In this document: positions 12,870 through 23,969 of the stretch, piece after piece
Layout of the letters: every line of letters starts with the position of its first letter
How positions within the stretch are numbered: position 1 is the first letter of the stretch
DNA from: Ophiosphaerella korrae
Lineage: Eukaryota > Ascomycota > Dothideomycetes > Pleosporales > Phaeosphaeriaceae
Direction of reading: 5' to 3'
Assembly: GCA_028456385.1 (NCBI GenBank)
Contig: JALNQF010000127.1
Span: 1 to 64,000, forward strand
Length of the DNA stretch: 64,000 nucleotides
Notes under the pieces: model-generated
What the model was told of the DNA's origin: nothing
The model's database searches: none
What the model saw: the letters and a program-made list of their open reading frames with translations, nothing else
Translations under genes and position numbers: made by a program

Positions 12870-15800
12870 GTTAGTAACTTATTAGTAAACTAGATATTAT
12901 AAGATAATTATAAGATTTTTAAGGTAGTCTTCGATTTTATTAAGAGGTACTTTATATATTATTTAGTATTCTATTACTTCTACTAGTCTAAGCTAATTTA
13001 AGAAGCTTTCTTATTTATTTGTTAGTAAGACTTTTATAAAGCTATCTACTATTATCTCTATTAATAGAGTATATTCTACTTTAATTTAGCTAGTAGAGAC
13101 CTCTTATCTTAGCTAATAATTATAGATATTAACGTGCTAAAGCTTAGTTTGTAGCTTAGCTAGTTCTTTAGTAATAAGCTAGATTGTTTAAGTATTATTG
13201 CACTAGATAGTAACGTAATTTATAAGGAGTTTAACGTGTAGTTTATTAAGTAGTTTTAATATAAATATAGCTTCTTTAGCTACTTGTAATAGGGCTAGCA
13301 ATTTAGCTTTAGTTATAGAAGTAGTAACTATATCTTACTTGTTTACTCTCTATATAATAAGCCTATTAAAAAGGTTAATTATATAGCCTTATAAGCTTTT
13401 TTAGTCTATAGTATTATTAGTAAATAAAGTATTACTAGCGACTTGTAATAAGTTACTACTACCTAGCTAGAGTACCTTTAATTTTGTATAAGAGAGGTAT
13501 ATAAGTACTTAATTAGTAGCCTTATAGTAATTAGCGCTTAGGTTTATAAGAAATTAAGCTAGCTGCGATATTATAAAAGCTATATCTAGCTAAGTAGTTA
13601 TAGTAGTAAATAGAAGTAAACTAATTTTACGTTAGTATTTATTAATCTTAGATAGTGTTACCTAACTATTATAGGTCTTAAGTTTAGTAGTAGCTATAGG
13701 TGTATTGTAATAGATATATAGTTTATCTACGAGCTAACTTATCTTGTTAATATATACTACTTATAGTAGTTAAATTGTACGTTGCTCTCTATCTTAAATT
13801 ACTTTAATACTAAGAAACTACTAGAGATCTATTACTCTAGTAATAGTATACTTCTCTTTTAGAAGATTAGTTACTTACTATACTTCTTTAGTCTTCTACT
13901 TATTATATACAATAATAATATTATCTACGTAGAAGAAAATAATAATTCTATCTTTAACTATATAATATAGTTTATATAGTACTATTTAAAAGCTTATAGC
14001 TTTAAGTATAGCTATATATTCTTTATACTATAAGTAAAGTAAGATCTAGAGACTATATAGGGCCTTTTAGACTCTAAGGATTATACTCTTCTTTTAGTGT
14101 CCCCTTAGTATTCTTATATAGATTTCTTACTCTATTACTATATAAATAAAGGCGTTAGTTATATTGTACTATTTTAGTTTAAAATTATATTTAGTAGTAA
14201 TAGCTATAAGTATCTAAAAGGATTAGCTAGCTAGTATTATAGCGTAAGTCTCTTATACTATAACGTTTTATTACTAGTCTCTTTATAGAACAAGTTAAGC
14301 TTTATATTTAATAAATTAATAATATTTATTAAGCTTGTACGTATATACCTATATATAGTCTAATATCTACTAACTAGCGCGTTAGATAGGTTTAGCTAGT
14401 ACTTTAGTCTATAATCTTATCTAGTAGTAACTAGTTAGGTAGACTTACTTAGCTTCTTTAAATAGTTTGCCTATTAGATAGCTATCTAGGTTTATTTAGT
14501 ATAAGAGCAATAATAAGAGTTAATTGTAGTAAAGCTTTAGTTCTCTTACAAGTATCCTTTTTATCTTAGCTTTATCTACTAGCTCTCCTTAATACTTTCT
14601 AAAGTTACCTACTTAAGTACTAGCTATAAAAGCTACTACCTATAGTATAGTTTTAGATAAGCTATAGTTATTATATACTATTAGCTCTAGTTAATCTCTA
14701 GTTATTAAACTAGCTAGTAGTACTACTAGAGGTAGAGATAGTAGAGGAGTTAGATAGTAGTCTACAATCTTCCTTCTATAGTAGTAGCTAGGTAGATCTA
14801 CTTTGTTATTATTTATAGATATATCTAATTTAGTATTATCTTTATAGAAAGATTTTATTTCTAGCTTATATAATAGTACTAAGAGTTTAATCGTTTTAAT
14901 ATATGTTGTAATTTCTTTAAGTATTTAATATATAAGATTATCTATTAGATCCTCTATTTTGCTATTAAAGATTGTTTACTTGTTAAAGATTATATCTCGT
15001 GTACTTATTACTTTAGCTATAGATAGTACCTAGATCTAGTAGATATTTAATAACTAGTATCCTACTAGGTAACTAATCTAAGCTTTTAGATTAAGTTGTT
15101 GTAGCCTTAATTTACTACAATATATATTATTAGTTATTGCAAAGGCCTTGCAACTATACACTTTTAGGTAAGCTAGGCTTAGCTTTTTTAGTAACGCTGT
15201 AATTCCTTAGTTCTTTACTACTTTCGTAAAGAATACTTTGTATAGTGTCTTCTAGTTATTTAAGTAACTTAGCGTTTAATTATATAGGTAGACTCTAGCC
15301 TATATAATTTTAGGCTAAAGTTCTTATAGTAAGTTTACGTTAAGTTGTATAGTACGTAACTTTTCTTTGTTACTTCTTCTAGCGCGCTTAGCTCCTCTAT
15401 TTTAGGCTTAAGTATCTAGAGCTAAAAGTTTAATAGTAATACCTTGTAAGTTTAACTAGCACTAGACCTCTAGTTGTATTATTATAATCTTGTTGTTAGC
15501 TTTAACTACCTTAACTATAGTACTATACTAATTCTTTAAGAAGTAGATTAGGTTTAATAGCGCCTTAATAATTAATTTAGCTAGCTAGTTATTAGTAAAG
15601 TAGAAGTCCTATTATAACTTTAAATACTTATCTATAACAAGTATCTAGCTTTTCTTTTTAGTAACGCTTTATACTTTATATAAATAGAAGTTAATAGAGA
15701 GTCTTTTCCTTAGTCTTTTATAACTAATTCTTAGTATACAACTAACTTACTACTTTATCTTAGCTTTACTATATATATTATACTAGACTATAGATACTCT

Positions 15801-17770
15801 TTTTATACGTACCCTTTAAGCTTACTAGACAAGATATTTAATTATAGCTAGACTAAAATAGCTAAGTCTCTTATACTATAGTAGTACTAGTACTCTTATA
15901 GTTTAAGGCTTATAAGTATAGTATACTACTTAGTACTATAAATTATATAGTAAATAATACTCTAGTACCTATTAACTATAAATCTTAGTAAGCTCTCTAA
16001 TTATTTGTCTATTAGGCTTGTTTAGAGTTATTAGTTTAGATTAAGTGTTCTACTATATTCCTTTCTACTAAAGTAGTTAGAAAGAGACTAGGTTGTATAA
16101 AATATTAAGGCATATAGCTATATTATATAGAGTTAGCTTTCTTTCTCCTAATTAGTTTGTTAGCGTAATTATAATTAATCTATATCCTTTTACTTATATT
16201 TTAGACTTACCTACTTATATATAATTATATAGTATAGGTAGGTAGTAGTTAGATACCTAAGTAGGATTATTTATAATATAGTAAGTTAAGCTAAAGTCTA
16301 AGATAAAGGAGTTTTAGAGTAGATAGCTATTAAGGCTTATTATAGTAAAGATACTTTTAATCTCTAATATTTACTAGCCTTCTAGTTAATTATCTTCTTC
16401 TACAAAACCTAGAGTTAGTAATTTCTTTATCTAGGGTTTAGACTATCCTCTAATTAGCCCCTATAACGTAGTATTATTCTTACGTTTATAATTAACAAGT
16501 CCTTATACAATCTTGTTTAGGCGCTAATTCTCTAGTACTTTGTCTAGATAGATATAATAGTATTCTTTTAGAGAATAGTATTTACTACAAGTAAGGTATA
16601 GTAATCCCTCTATAGTAGTAGTCTCTCTAGATTTCTTTTTATAAGTATAGTTACTACGTTTATAGGCTTTTCTCTTTAAACTTAACTCTTTTTAAGTAGG
16701 TTAACTAGTATTATACTCTAGTCTTTAAGGTTTCTCTAAGTAATATACGCTTTTTATAAGAGAAGCGTCTCTAGTCTTACTTTAAGTAGATTTACTACTA
16801 TTAGTAAGATATAATAAGGTACTATTTACTATAAAAGTAGCTTTCTTCTTTTTTAGAGGATATACTATTATTATATACTCTTAGAAGTGTTTTATTATTT
16901 CTTTCTAGGTTATATACTTATTAAAGTAACTATAGTCTTAAAAATTAATTAACTATATAGGCGTAGCCTTATTTATAGCTAAGAAGAAATCTTTAGTTAC
17001 TACTTTAAGATTTAAGACTTCTATAACTTAATAAGTTTTAGTATCTATAGTAGCTTAGTTATACTTAGCTATCTAAGTATTCTAGTTTAAAGTATTCCTT
17101 ATTAGTTTAAGTAAACTAGTATAGCGCTTATAAGTACGCTCTCTTTCTATCTACTTCTTAATCCTAACTATTTATTTTATATTAGTAAGCTATTATCTTA
17201 TTAATTAATTTAGTAAGTAGTATATACGTAGTAGATAAAGTAAGACTAATAATTAGATAAAGACTATAATATACTATAGACTTGTCTATTTCTTATTATA
17301 TATATATTAATTAATTTAGTATTACTTAGAGAGAGTCTTATAGTACTTAAGATCCTCCTTAAATACTTTAAGGCCTACTACTAAGAGTTTAGACTAACGC
17401 GTTAGTTCTTTAATATTACTAGCTAGAGTGTAATTAGTAAGTACTAGAGAATTAACAAGCTCTAGTATATTTATAAGTTCTATAGTAGAGGCTAGGTTAA
17501 TTTAATCCTAGATTTTATATACAACGCATCTTAACTATAGGTAAGTTAGCTACGTAGTATAGTCTATATTAGTTCTTAATATTATAGTTAGATTGTATTA
17601 GGTAATACTAGCTATCTTAGTGTAGCTTTAAACTACAAGAGAGTAAGAGATATATACTTTTTTAAGTACACGTAATTAACGCTAGATATAGTGCTCTATT
17701 TATTACTTAGCTTAATTAAGAGTTGCTAGAAGGCTACTAGAGGGTAAGAAATTAGCACTTTTCGCTAATA
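12870..17770 (-). pseudogene. Copia gag-pol remnant
   Basis: On the minus strand, reverse transcriptase is identified by a frame that runs through KEYIAILKAISF and FFY-like residues into YVDNIIIVYNK (13900-13931), the Copia YVDD box with its second Asp changed to Asn. The order gag, integrase, then reverse transcriptase (right to left) is the one expected for Copia, but I could only place the reverse transcriptase with confidence. Many TAG/TAA codons interrupt the frame, so it is dead. Confidence 0.7.
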
Positions 17771-17779
17771 CGTATATAG

Positions 17780-17873
17780 TACTTAGCTTAATACTTAGCT
17801 TAATACTTAAGTTAATACTTAAGTTAATACTTAAGTTAATACTCGAGTTAATACTCGAGTTAATACTCGAGCT
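17780..17873. repeat. 12-bp minisatellite, about 7.8 units
   Basis: Tandem 12-mers: two TACTTAGCTTAA, three TACTTAAGTTAA, two TACTCGAGTTAA and a partial unit. CTCGAG and CTTAAG differ by C-to-T on each strand, so neighbouring units look like RIP-mutated and unmutated forms of one palindrome-containing unit. The array lies just inside the 5' LTR of the Copia element. Confidence 0.85.
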
Positions 17874-17934
17874 AGAGTAGTTAGGTTTAGGTAGGCGCTA
17901 GTTTACTTAACTTAATTAAGGTAGTAAGACTCTT

Positions 17935-18414
17935 AATTATTAGATTTTAAAGGAAGTTATAGTAGTTTAATAAAAAGGCTTTTTTGTAATAGCTATATAA
18001 GGGCCTTATTAGAGAGGGATACTAAGGCTTTTAGAAAAGCCCTTTTTTTAGATTAATTACCTATAACTTAATAGTACTAAGTATAAACTAAGAAGATTAA
18101 TTTTTTTTTTTTTAAACTCTAGCCCTACGCTCTATCTATATATCTACGATACGGCGGTCTTAGCTAGGTCTCTTAAGACGGCAGCGAGCTAGATCCTTAA
18201 TACTTCTTCTATTAAGGTACTAGTTTCTTTGTTGTATTAGTTATACTAATATAGTCTATCTCTTTGTATATAAGATTCTTTGTTTAATTCCTTTGTTTAT
18301 AAAGGTTAAAGCTACAATCCTTTTAGCTATAGTAGGGTTAGCAGCTTAGCGATTATACATGTAATCGCGCATCTAATTGCGTATCGAGTATCTAATCGTG
18401 TAACTTATCTAATA
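17935..18414 (-). repeat. LTR of the Copia element (right, 5' LTR)
   Basis: 480 bp, direct repeat of 12383-12858. The first two bases of the TG start have mutated. It retains more CpG than the left copy in places (for example near 18150-18190). Confidence 0.83.
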
Positions 18415-18942
18415 GTTGTATAATCTATCTAGTAAGGTTTATACTATCTTATTACGTCTTCTTTAAGGTATAATCTAATATATATTACTTTCTTTTCTTT
18501 TATATTAAAGTATAGTACTTGTATATCTATCTAGAGTTATACTAATACTATAAAGTGTCTTAATTTTTCCCTTATTCTATTAAACTTCTTAAAGACAGGT
18601 ATCTTAGGTAGTTTCTTTGTTGCGCTTATTTCTAGTCTTTAGGTAATTAATTCTATCTAGTTTTATCCTTTAATAATAGCTTTAATTTATACTTTATACT
18701 ACTTTATATAGTCTTGTAATTCTTTATTTTACGTTTCTAAAGTATTAATTACTATCTTTATATCTTCTTTATCTAAGATTAGGTTATTTATATAATCTTT
18801 AATTATCTCCTATACTATACTATCTAATTTATAACTTCTCTTAGGTGTTTTAGCTACTTATTTAGTTAAACTTTCTACTATTATATTAGCTAGACTATAC
18901 GCTACTTACACTTTACTCCTCTTAATAACTAAATTAGTAAGG

Positions 18943-19383
18943 TGTAACTAGTCTACTAGGGTTAACTTCCTAGTAACCTAAGAGTTATTAGTAGATTAGG
19001 AGGTAATAATAAAAGCTTATATTATAATTAGTAATAACTATAAACAATAGTTAATTTGTGTATACACTGTTAAGTATTAGCGTTCTAGGTTAGAGATTAG
19101 ATTACTAATACTATCCTAATAATGCGTATTACTACTAACTATATACCTAAGCTTCTTAGCTAGCTTTGTACTTTGTATTTACTAAGATCGCGAATTACGA
19201 ATTTATTACGTACTTAGCTTTATACTTTATATTTACTAAGATCGCGAATTGCGAATTTATTACGTGTCCCTATTATAGTTAGTTTCCTAATTAAGTTTAT
19301 TACCTTATAGGTTATATGTATTGTTATTATCTATAGTAGAGCTAATTAGCTTAAGTTAGTTTTCTCTTATTACAGCTATAATA
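18943..19383 (-). repeat. 5' LTR of copy B
   Basis: 441 bp, nearly identical to 6351-6791, with differences that are mostly C/T and G/A. Ends in GCTATAATA where the left LTR has GCTATAACA. Confidence 0.88.
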
Positions 19384-20460
19384 TATCTTAGCTTACTTTT
19401 ACTTTAGCTAATACTTCTTTAGATAGCTTTATATTCTTAGTTATATATTTATAGCTTTTACTTTATTATCTATTATATAGTTTATTAGTTATATAGTAAT
19501 TCTATAATAATTATATCTTTTACTTATATCTTACTTCTAGAAGTTCTTAGTCTTGTAATCTCTCTTCTCCTAGCGTCTTTTAGAGATAACGTCTTATTCT
19601 TCTTCTCTATTATTATTTTACTACTTAAGTATATTAATTTATTATATAGTCTTATTCTTTACTTAGTAATTTTTTACTAAGTACCCTATTTTACTATACT
19701 TATAGTATTTTTAGCTTTTTACTTCTTTAGCGTTTTTATAGTAATAGTATTCTTATTTTCTTAGATTTATATTATTAACGTATATCTTATCTAGCCTAAA
19801 GTATCTATAACTACTCTAAACTTAGTTGTTCTTGTATTTACGTTAGTATTTATACTTTAGTTTATACTTTTTACTTTCTCTATATAGTAGTCTTTAGTTT
19901 TTAGCGTCTATTATATATTTATATATATAGTTATTAACTTAAATTACTTTTTATATTAGGTTTTCTAACATCTTAATTATATCTCTACTACGTACTAGCT
20001 TACCTCTTATATTACTTTTAAGTTCTTATTAAAATATCTTTTTTAATAACTTTTTATTCTATTTTATTTATATTACGTAGCTTTAGAACTTATTAGTATA
20101 GTCTACTACTACCTTATATTATTATAGCTACTATATAGTATACTCTAATATAGCTATTTTATTTACTAGTAGTAAGGCTTATTATAGTTTATCTTTAAAC
20201 TTAATCTATTCTTTAAATATCCTATTATAGTAACTATTATTATTATTAAAGTACTTCTTAAAATATAGTATAACTTATTTTTCTACTTTACTCCTTATAT
20301 AAAATAATACAAGTATAGCTTAGTTTTTATCTTTTACTTAGTTTATTCTAAAGAAAAGATTAAGTTATAGGATTTATAGCTTAAGCTTATTTTACTCTTT
20401 ATAGTAAAGGTTTAGCTTAGTTACCTTAGAAGTAGTAGTATAAGTTAGTCCTATACGCTA
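19384..20460 (-). pseudogene. Gypsy-type gag relic H
   Basis: Minus-strand frame with RIP stops. About 20450-20100 reads as a retrotransposon gag core (VTKLNLYY, a basic segment, FYIRSKVEK*V, YFKKYFNNNNSYYNRIFKE). About 19715-19659 reads YKYSKIGYLVKNY, a CCHC zinc knuckle (CxxCxxxxHxxxxC) whose Cys and His codons became Tyr. Protease and polymerase would follow to the left, but the frame stops at the LTR of copy B and is not recovered beyond 6351. It is a different family from A-D, since its gag sequence does not match theirs. Confidence 0.6.
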
Positions 20461-21325
20461 GTAATCTATATTTATTAACGTATTACTTATCTTAAAAGTA
20501 TTTAATATATTAAGACCTTAGAACTAAGTAAAAGTAATAAGAGTAAGTAGGCTTCTATAAGATAAGTAAAGTTAATAAATAAGTTAGTTACTTAACTTAA
20601 TTAATAGTTAGCTTTTATTAGAGTATTACAAGGTATATAAGTATTAATAAGTAGATAAGAATCTAATTAAAGTATTAGTTATAATACTCTATTTAGATAA
20701 GACTATAAAGAAGAGATTAAATATAATAGTCTATAAAGATCTATTAACGTCTTTATATACTTACTATTTTGTATTTATTTCTTAGTACTTACTCTAGCGC
20801 GTTTATTCTAGAGTACTTATTTTAGAGCGTTTACTCTAGAGTATTTACTCTAGAGTATTTACTACTAAATAGTTATATATTCTACTACGCTATATTACTT
20901 AGCTTAATTACGTACAATATAATAGCTTACTTACTACTTAGTATTATAATAATAACTTTAAGAATAATACTACCTATAATAAGAAAAAAAGTAGATATCT
21001 TAATATTACTAAAAGTAAAATAGCTTTATACTTCTTTATTAAGAAGCTTAGCCTAGTAACTAGTACTATTATTATAGCTATAGATCTCTCTAAAAAAGAA
21101 GATTTAATAGTATAGTTATATATCTAGTTAAAGAATATCTTTATATACTAATAGTAAGTTAATAATATAATAGTTATTATAATAGTCTTAATATTTATAT
21201 AGATTTACTATAAATAAGTATTAGTTATAAGCTATTATAACTATATATCTAGAATTCTAAGCTATATTTAAGAGTAACTTTATTATAGTATAAACTTAAA
21301 TCTCCTAGATTAGGCCTATACTTAT
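20461..21325. other. unassigned RIP-mutated DNA with short tandem repeats
   Basis: Probably the 5' untranslated region or LTR of element H. Around 20790-20873 there are imperfect repeats of a ~15-bp unit containing TACTCTAGAGTA, itself palindromic. No protein frame is recognised. Confidence 0.4.
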
Positions 21326-21783
21326 TGTTATAGACGTAACAAGAGAAATCAAGATAGAGCTAATTAACCTAAGCTTAGACGCTAACGAAGTATAGGACGA
21401 GCAAGGTAATAACCTTAATTAGGAAACTACTTACAACTAGGACACGTAGTAGTAATCTGTAATTACGTGCAAATAGATTAAAGTAATCTATAATAATACA
21501 CGAATAGATTAAAGGTAATCTATAATTACGTATAAATAGATTAGTAGTAATCTATAATGTTATATAGATAGATTAATATAGGTATATAGCTAATAATATG
21601 CGTATTATTAGGATAGTATTAGTAATTTAATTATTAACTACGAGCGACATTACAAGATAGTTGCAAAACATCTTCTATTATTTATAGTATATTGTAGATT
21701 ACAATACAAACTTTTGTTATTACCTCTTAATCTACTAACACCCTTTAGGCTATTAGGAGGTCGACCCTAGTAAGCCTATTACA
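21326..21783 (+). repeat. solo LTR of the A-D Gypsy family
   Basis: 458 bp from TGTTATAGACGTAACAAG to AAGCCTATTACA, in the orientation of copy D. It is flanked by a perfect 5-bp target duplication CTTAT (21321-21325 and 21784-21788). No interior sequence, so it arose by recombination between the two LTRs of a former full element. Confidence 0.88.
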
Positions 21784-22771
21784 CTTATACTACTTAATAA
21801 TACTCTCTTACTTACTACTTTAACTATTATAAGGCTATTACTTATAATTAAAGTATTTAAGTAGCTATAAAAGCTAAATATAATTATAGAAAATAAAGAT
21901 AGTTATTATATAATAAATAAGTTCTTACCTAATATTAATTCTAAAAAAGAGATAGAGAATATAAAGACTCTTATAAAAATTTAGAGTTAGAAACAATAGC
22001 TTTAGATTTAAGAGTATTAGAGTAACGTAATTATTCTAGTCTACTAAAAAATAAAGTATTTAGATATTTACTTATTTAAGTTATATATTTAGTATATAAG
22101 TAATAAAGTTCTATAAGTATATTTATACTATTATCTTAACTATTATATTATACTAAATATCTTAATAGGCGCTTATTACCTAAATACTCTTAGCTACTAG
22201 TAAGTACTATAATAAGCTAAAAGGTGTTATATCTAGAGATAATTATATAAGTATATACTTATATACTATTATATAGACTATTATATATACTTATATATTA
22301 ATAGACTATAATACTTTACTATATATATAGTTTTATAAAATATCTAAAGAAAGTTATTAATTATATCCTATATTCGCGCCTCTTAATACCTCTATTTTAG
22401 TACCTCTTTACTAGGCTAGAGTGTATTATTATAACTATAATATATACGTACTAACTTTAGAGTAAATTTATAAACTCTTCTATTAAATTAGCTAAAGATA
22501 GAATTGTAGTATCTCTCCTAAAGCTATATTATTATCGTATCTTAGTTAATAATAGGTATATAATAATAAACTATTACCTAACTATTACTAACTTCTATAA
22601 GTATTATTAGTAAATTCCTATTAAATAAGTTTACTAAATATATTATAATATACTTTATTATAATAATTATAGATAAGCGCTTAGGTAATATATTTACTTT
22701 ATAATATATTAATATACTCCTATACTATCTTTAAGAGACTAGGATATAGAATACTATAATAATAGTATAAG
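21784..22771. other. unassigned RIP-mutated DNA
   Basis: About 1 kb continuous with the DNA left of the solo LTR (same target site). The plus strand has a TAG-rich, codon-like texture but I could not match it to a protein. Probably part of an old mobile element. Confidence 0.35.
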
Positions 22772-22844
22772 TAATAGTTATTACAAGTTAGAGCTCTACT
22801 CTATATAATTTAAGTAAGCTTATAGTAGTAAGTACGCTATATAA
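22772..22844. repeat. small repeat R1, left half (split by copy C)
   Basis: Left part of a ~165-bp sequence that continues at 29880-29969 beyond copy C and recurs intact at 30636-30812. Recognised by the shared run TTAGAGCTCTACTCTATATAA followed by the GTAGTAAGTA segment. Outer boundaries are approximate. Confidence 0.65.
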
Positions 22845-23273
22845 TATAATAGGCCTCTTGTTATTAACTATAGGTACCTATATTAGGAGTTAGTAGATTA
22901 AGAGGTAATAATAAAAGCTTGTATTAGGATCTATAATAACTTTAAACAATAGAAGATATTTTGTAACTATCTTGTATTAGCGTTCTATAGTTAAAGGATT
23001 AAATTACTAATACTATCCTAATAATATATATTACTACTAACTATATACTTATTGTAATCTATTAATCTATAGTTACTAAGACTAATAGATTATAGATTAC
23101 TCTAATCTATAATCTATTAATACTAAGAGCCTATAGATTATAGATTACCCTAGGTATCCTAATTATATATAGCCTCCTAATTAAGTTCGTGTTCCTTAAG
23201 GTTATATAAGTCTAAGTTAATTGTTGTAGAGCTAATTAGTTCTATCTATAGCTCTCTTATTACTATTGTAATA
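22845..23273 (-). repeat. 3' LTR of copy C
   Basis: 429 bp, TATAATAGGCCTC to ATTGTAATA (originally TGTAATAGG to GTAACA, judging from sister LTRs). Contains the family's inverted TAATCTAT/ATAGATTA motifs near 23050-23150. Confidence 0.88.
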
Positions 23274-23297
23274 CTATCTCCTCTTCTAGGTAAGTCT

Positions 23298-23645
23298 TTG
23301 TTTATCTATCCTAGAGCTAAAGTTATTAATCTACTTTCCTTATTAATTTATAGTTCTTTATTACTCCCTATAGTTATTTTATCTATACGTTATTACTATC
23401 TCCTTACTAATCGCGTGTTACGCAATAGTATTAAGATATTTCCTTGTTTTTATTGTACTTCTCTTAAGTTAAACCCTAAGTCTCTTTCTTGTATTATTTC
23501 TATAAATAATAGTAGGGCTTATAAGGTATATATTTATATAAATATACGTAGTTCTTATAATATGTCTAGTATCTCTCTTTCTAAGTATACGTTTATTATA
23601 CTTATTCTTATGTCTAGGCTTAATAATAATAGGAAGAGCTATTAA
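23298..23645 (+). other. chance open frame inside copy C, probably not a gene
   Basis: A 115-codon open frame beginning 25 bases inside the 3' LTR, antisense to the element. Its composition (Ile, Leu, Ser, Tyr, Asn) is what TpA-rich RIP DNA yields by chance, and the sister elements do not keep it open. Listed only so that it is not mistaken for a gene. Confidence 0.6.
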
Positions 23646-23969
23646 CTAGACTTATAAGAAATTACTATCTTAAATTATAGAGGCTAAAGCTAAACGTAAG
23701 TAGATCTAGGAGCTTGCGTAGAGTAAGCTAGTAGAGAATTAAGCTTATCTCTCTTGTCTTTGTAAGATAAAGGCGTTAAATAATAAGAAATTAGCTAAAT
23801 AGTTAGTAGCTCTAGAAGCTAAGCTAGACTTAGATAAGGCGTTTAGTATTGTTGTAGTAGGTCTTACGTTAGGCGTTTCTATCTTCTCTCTATCTAATAG
23901 TAGTAATGTTAGTTCTCTTAGTTTACTACTAGGCGTTCTAGAGAGTTTTAACTTTAGAACTTCTCTAGT

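Larger units (their letters stand above)
12383..18414 (-). mobile_element. Ty1/Copia element nested in copy B, RIP-degraded
   Basis: A 6.0-kb element with direct LTRs at both ends and a Copia-type reverse transcriptase on the minus strand. It separates two halves of copy B gag that are continuous in A and C. TGTAT occurs directly left of the element (12378-12382) and again at 18417-18421, two bases past the assigned right end; it is a plausible target duplication but needs a 2-bp shift. The LTRs differ at scattered C/T and G/A sites, as RIP would produce. Confidence 0.85.
7465..18930 (-). pseudogene. gag-pol remnant of copy B (interrupted)
   Basis: Read right to left on the minus strand: gag starts near 18930, is broken by the Copia element between 18415 and 12382, and resumes with two CCHC zinc knuckles (about 11838-11950), protease, reverse transcriptase, RNase H, integrase and a C-terminal chromodomain (about 7465-7600). 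The reverse transcriptase keeps an unmutated YLDD (9737-9748), while A, C and D read YLDN. Stops occur throughout, so no product is expected. The domain order is that of chromoviruses (Ty3/Gypsy), which use the chromodomain to target integration to heterochromatin. Confidence 0.85.
6351..19383 (-). mobile_element. Ty3/Gypsy chromovirus copy B, split by a nested Copia element
   Basis: Both LTRs are present and equal in length (441 bp). After removing the nested Copia element (12383-18414) the remaining ~7.0 kb equals the size of copies C and D. The element lies on the minus strand, with the 3' LTR and polypurine tract on the left (6792-6812, opposite strand of CTATTCCCCTCTTT). The 5-bp flanks (GTTCT left, TATCT right) do not match, so either the target duplication has decayed or the ends recombined with another copy. 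Confidence 0.9.

Noticed and set aside
6346..19388. 5-bp target duplication for copy B
   Set aside because: GTTCT and TATCT differ at two positions, and the differences are not C/T or G/A, so RIP does not explain them.
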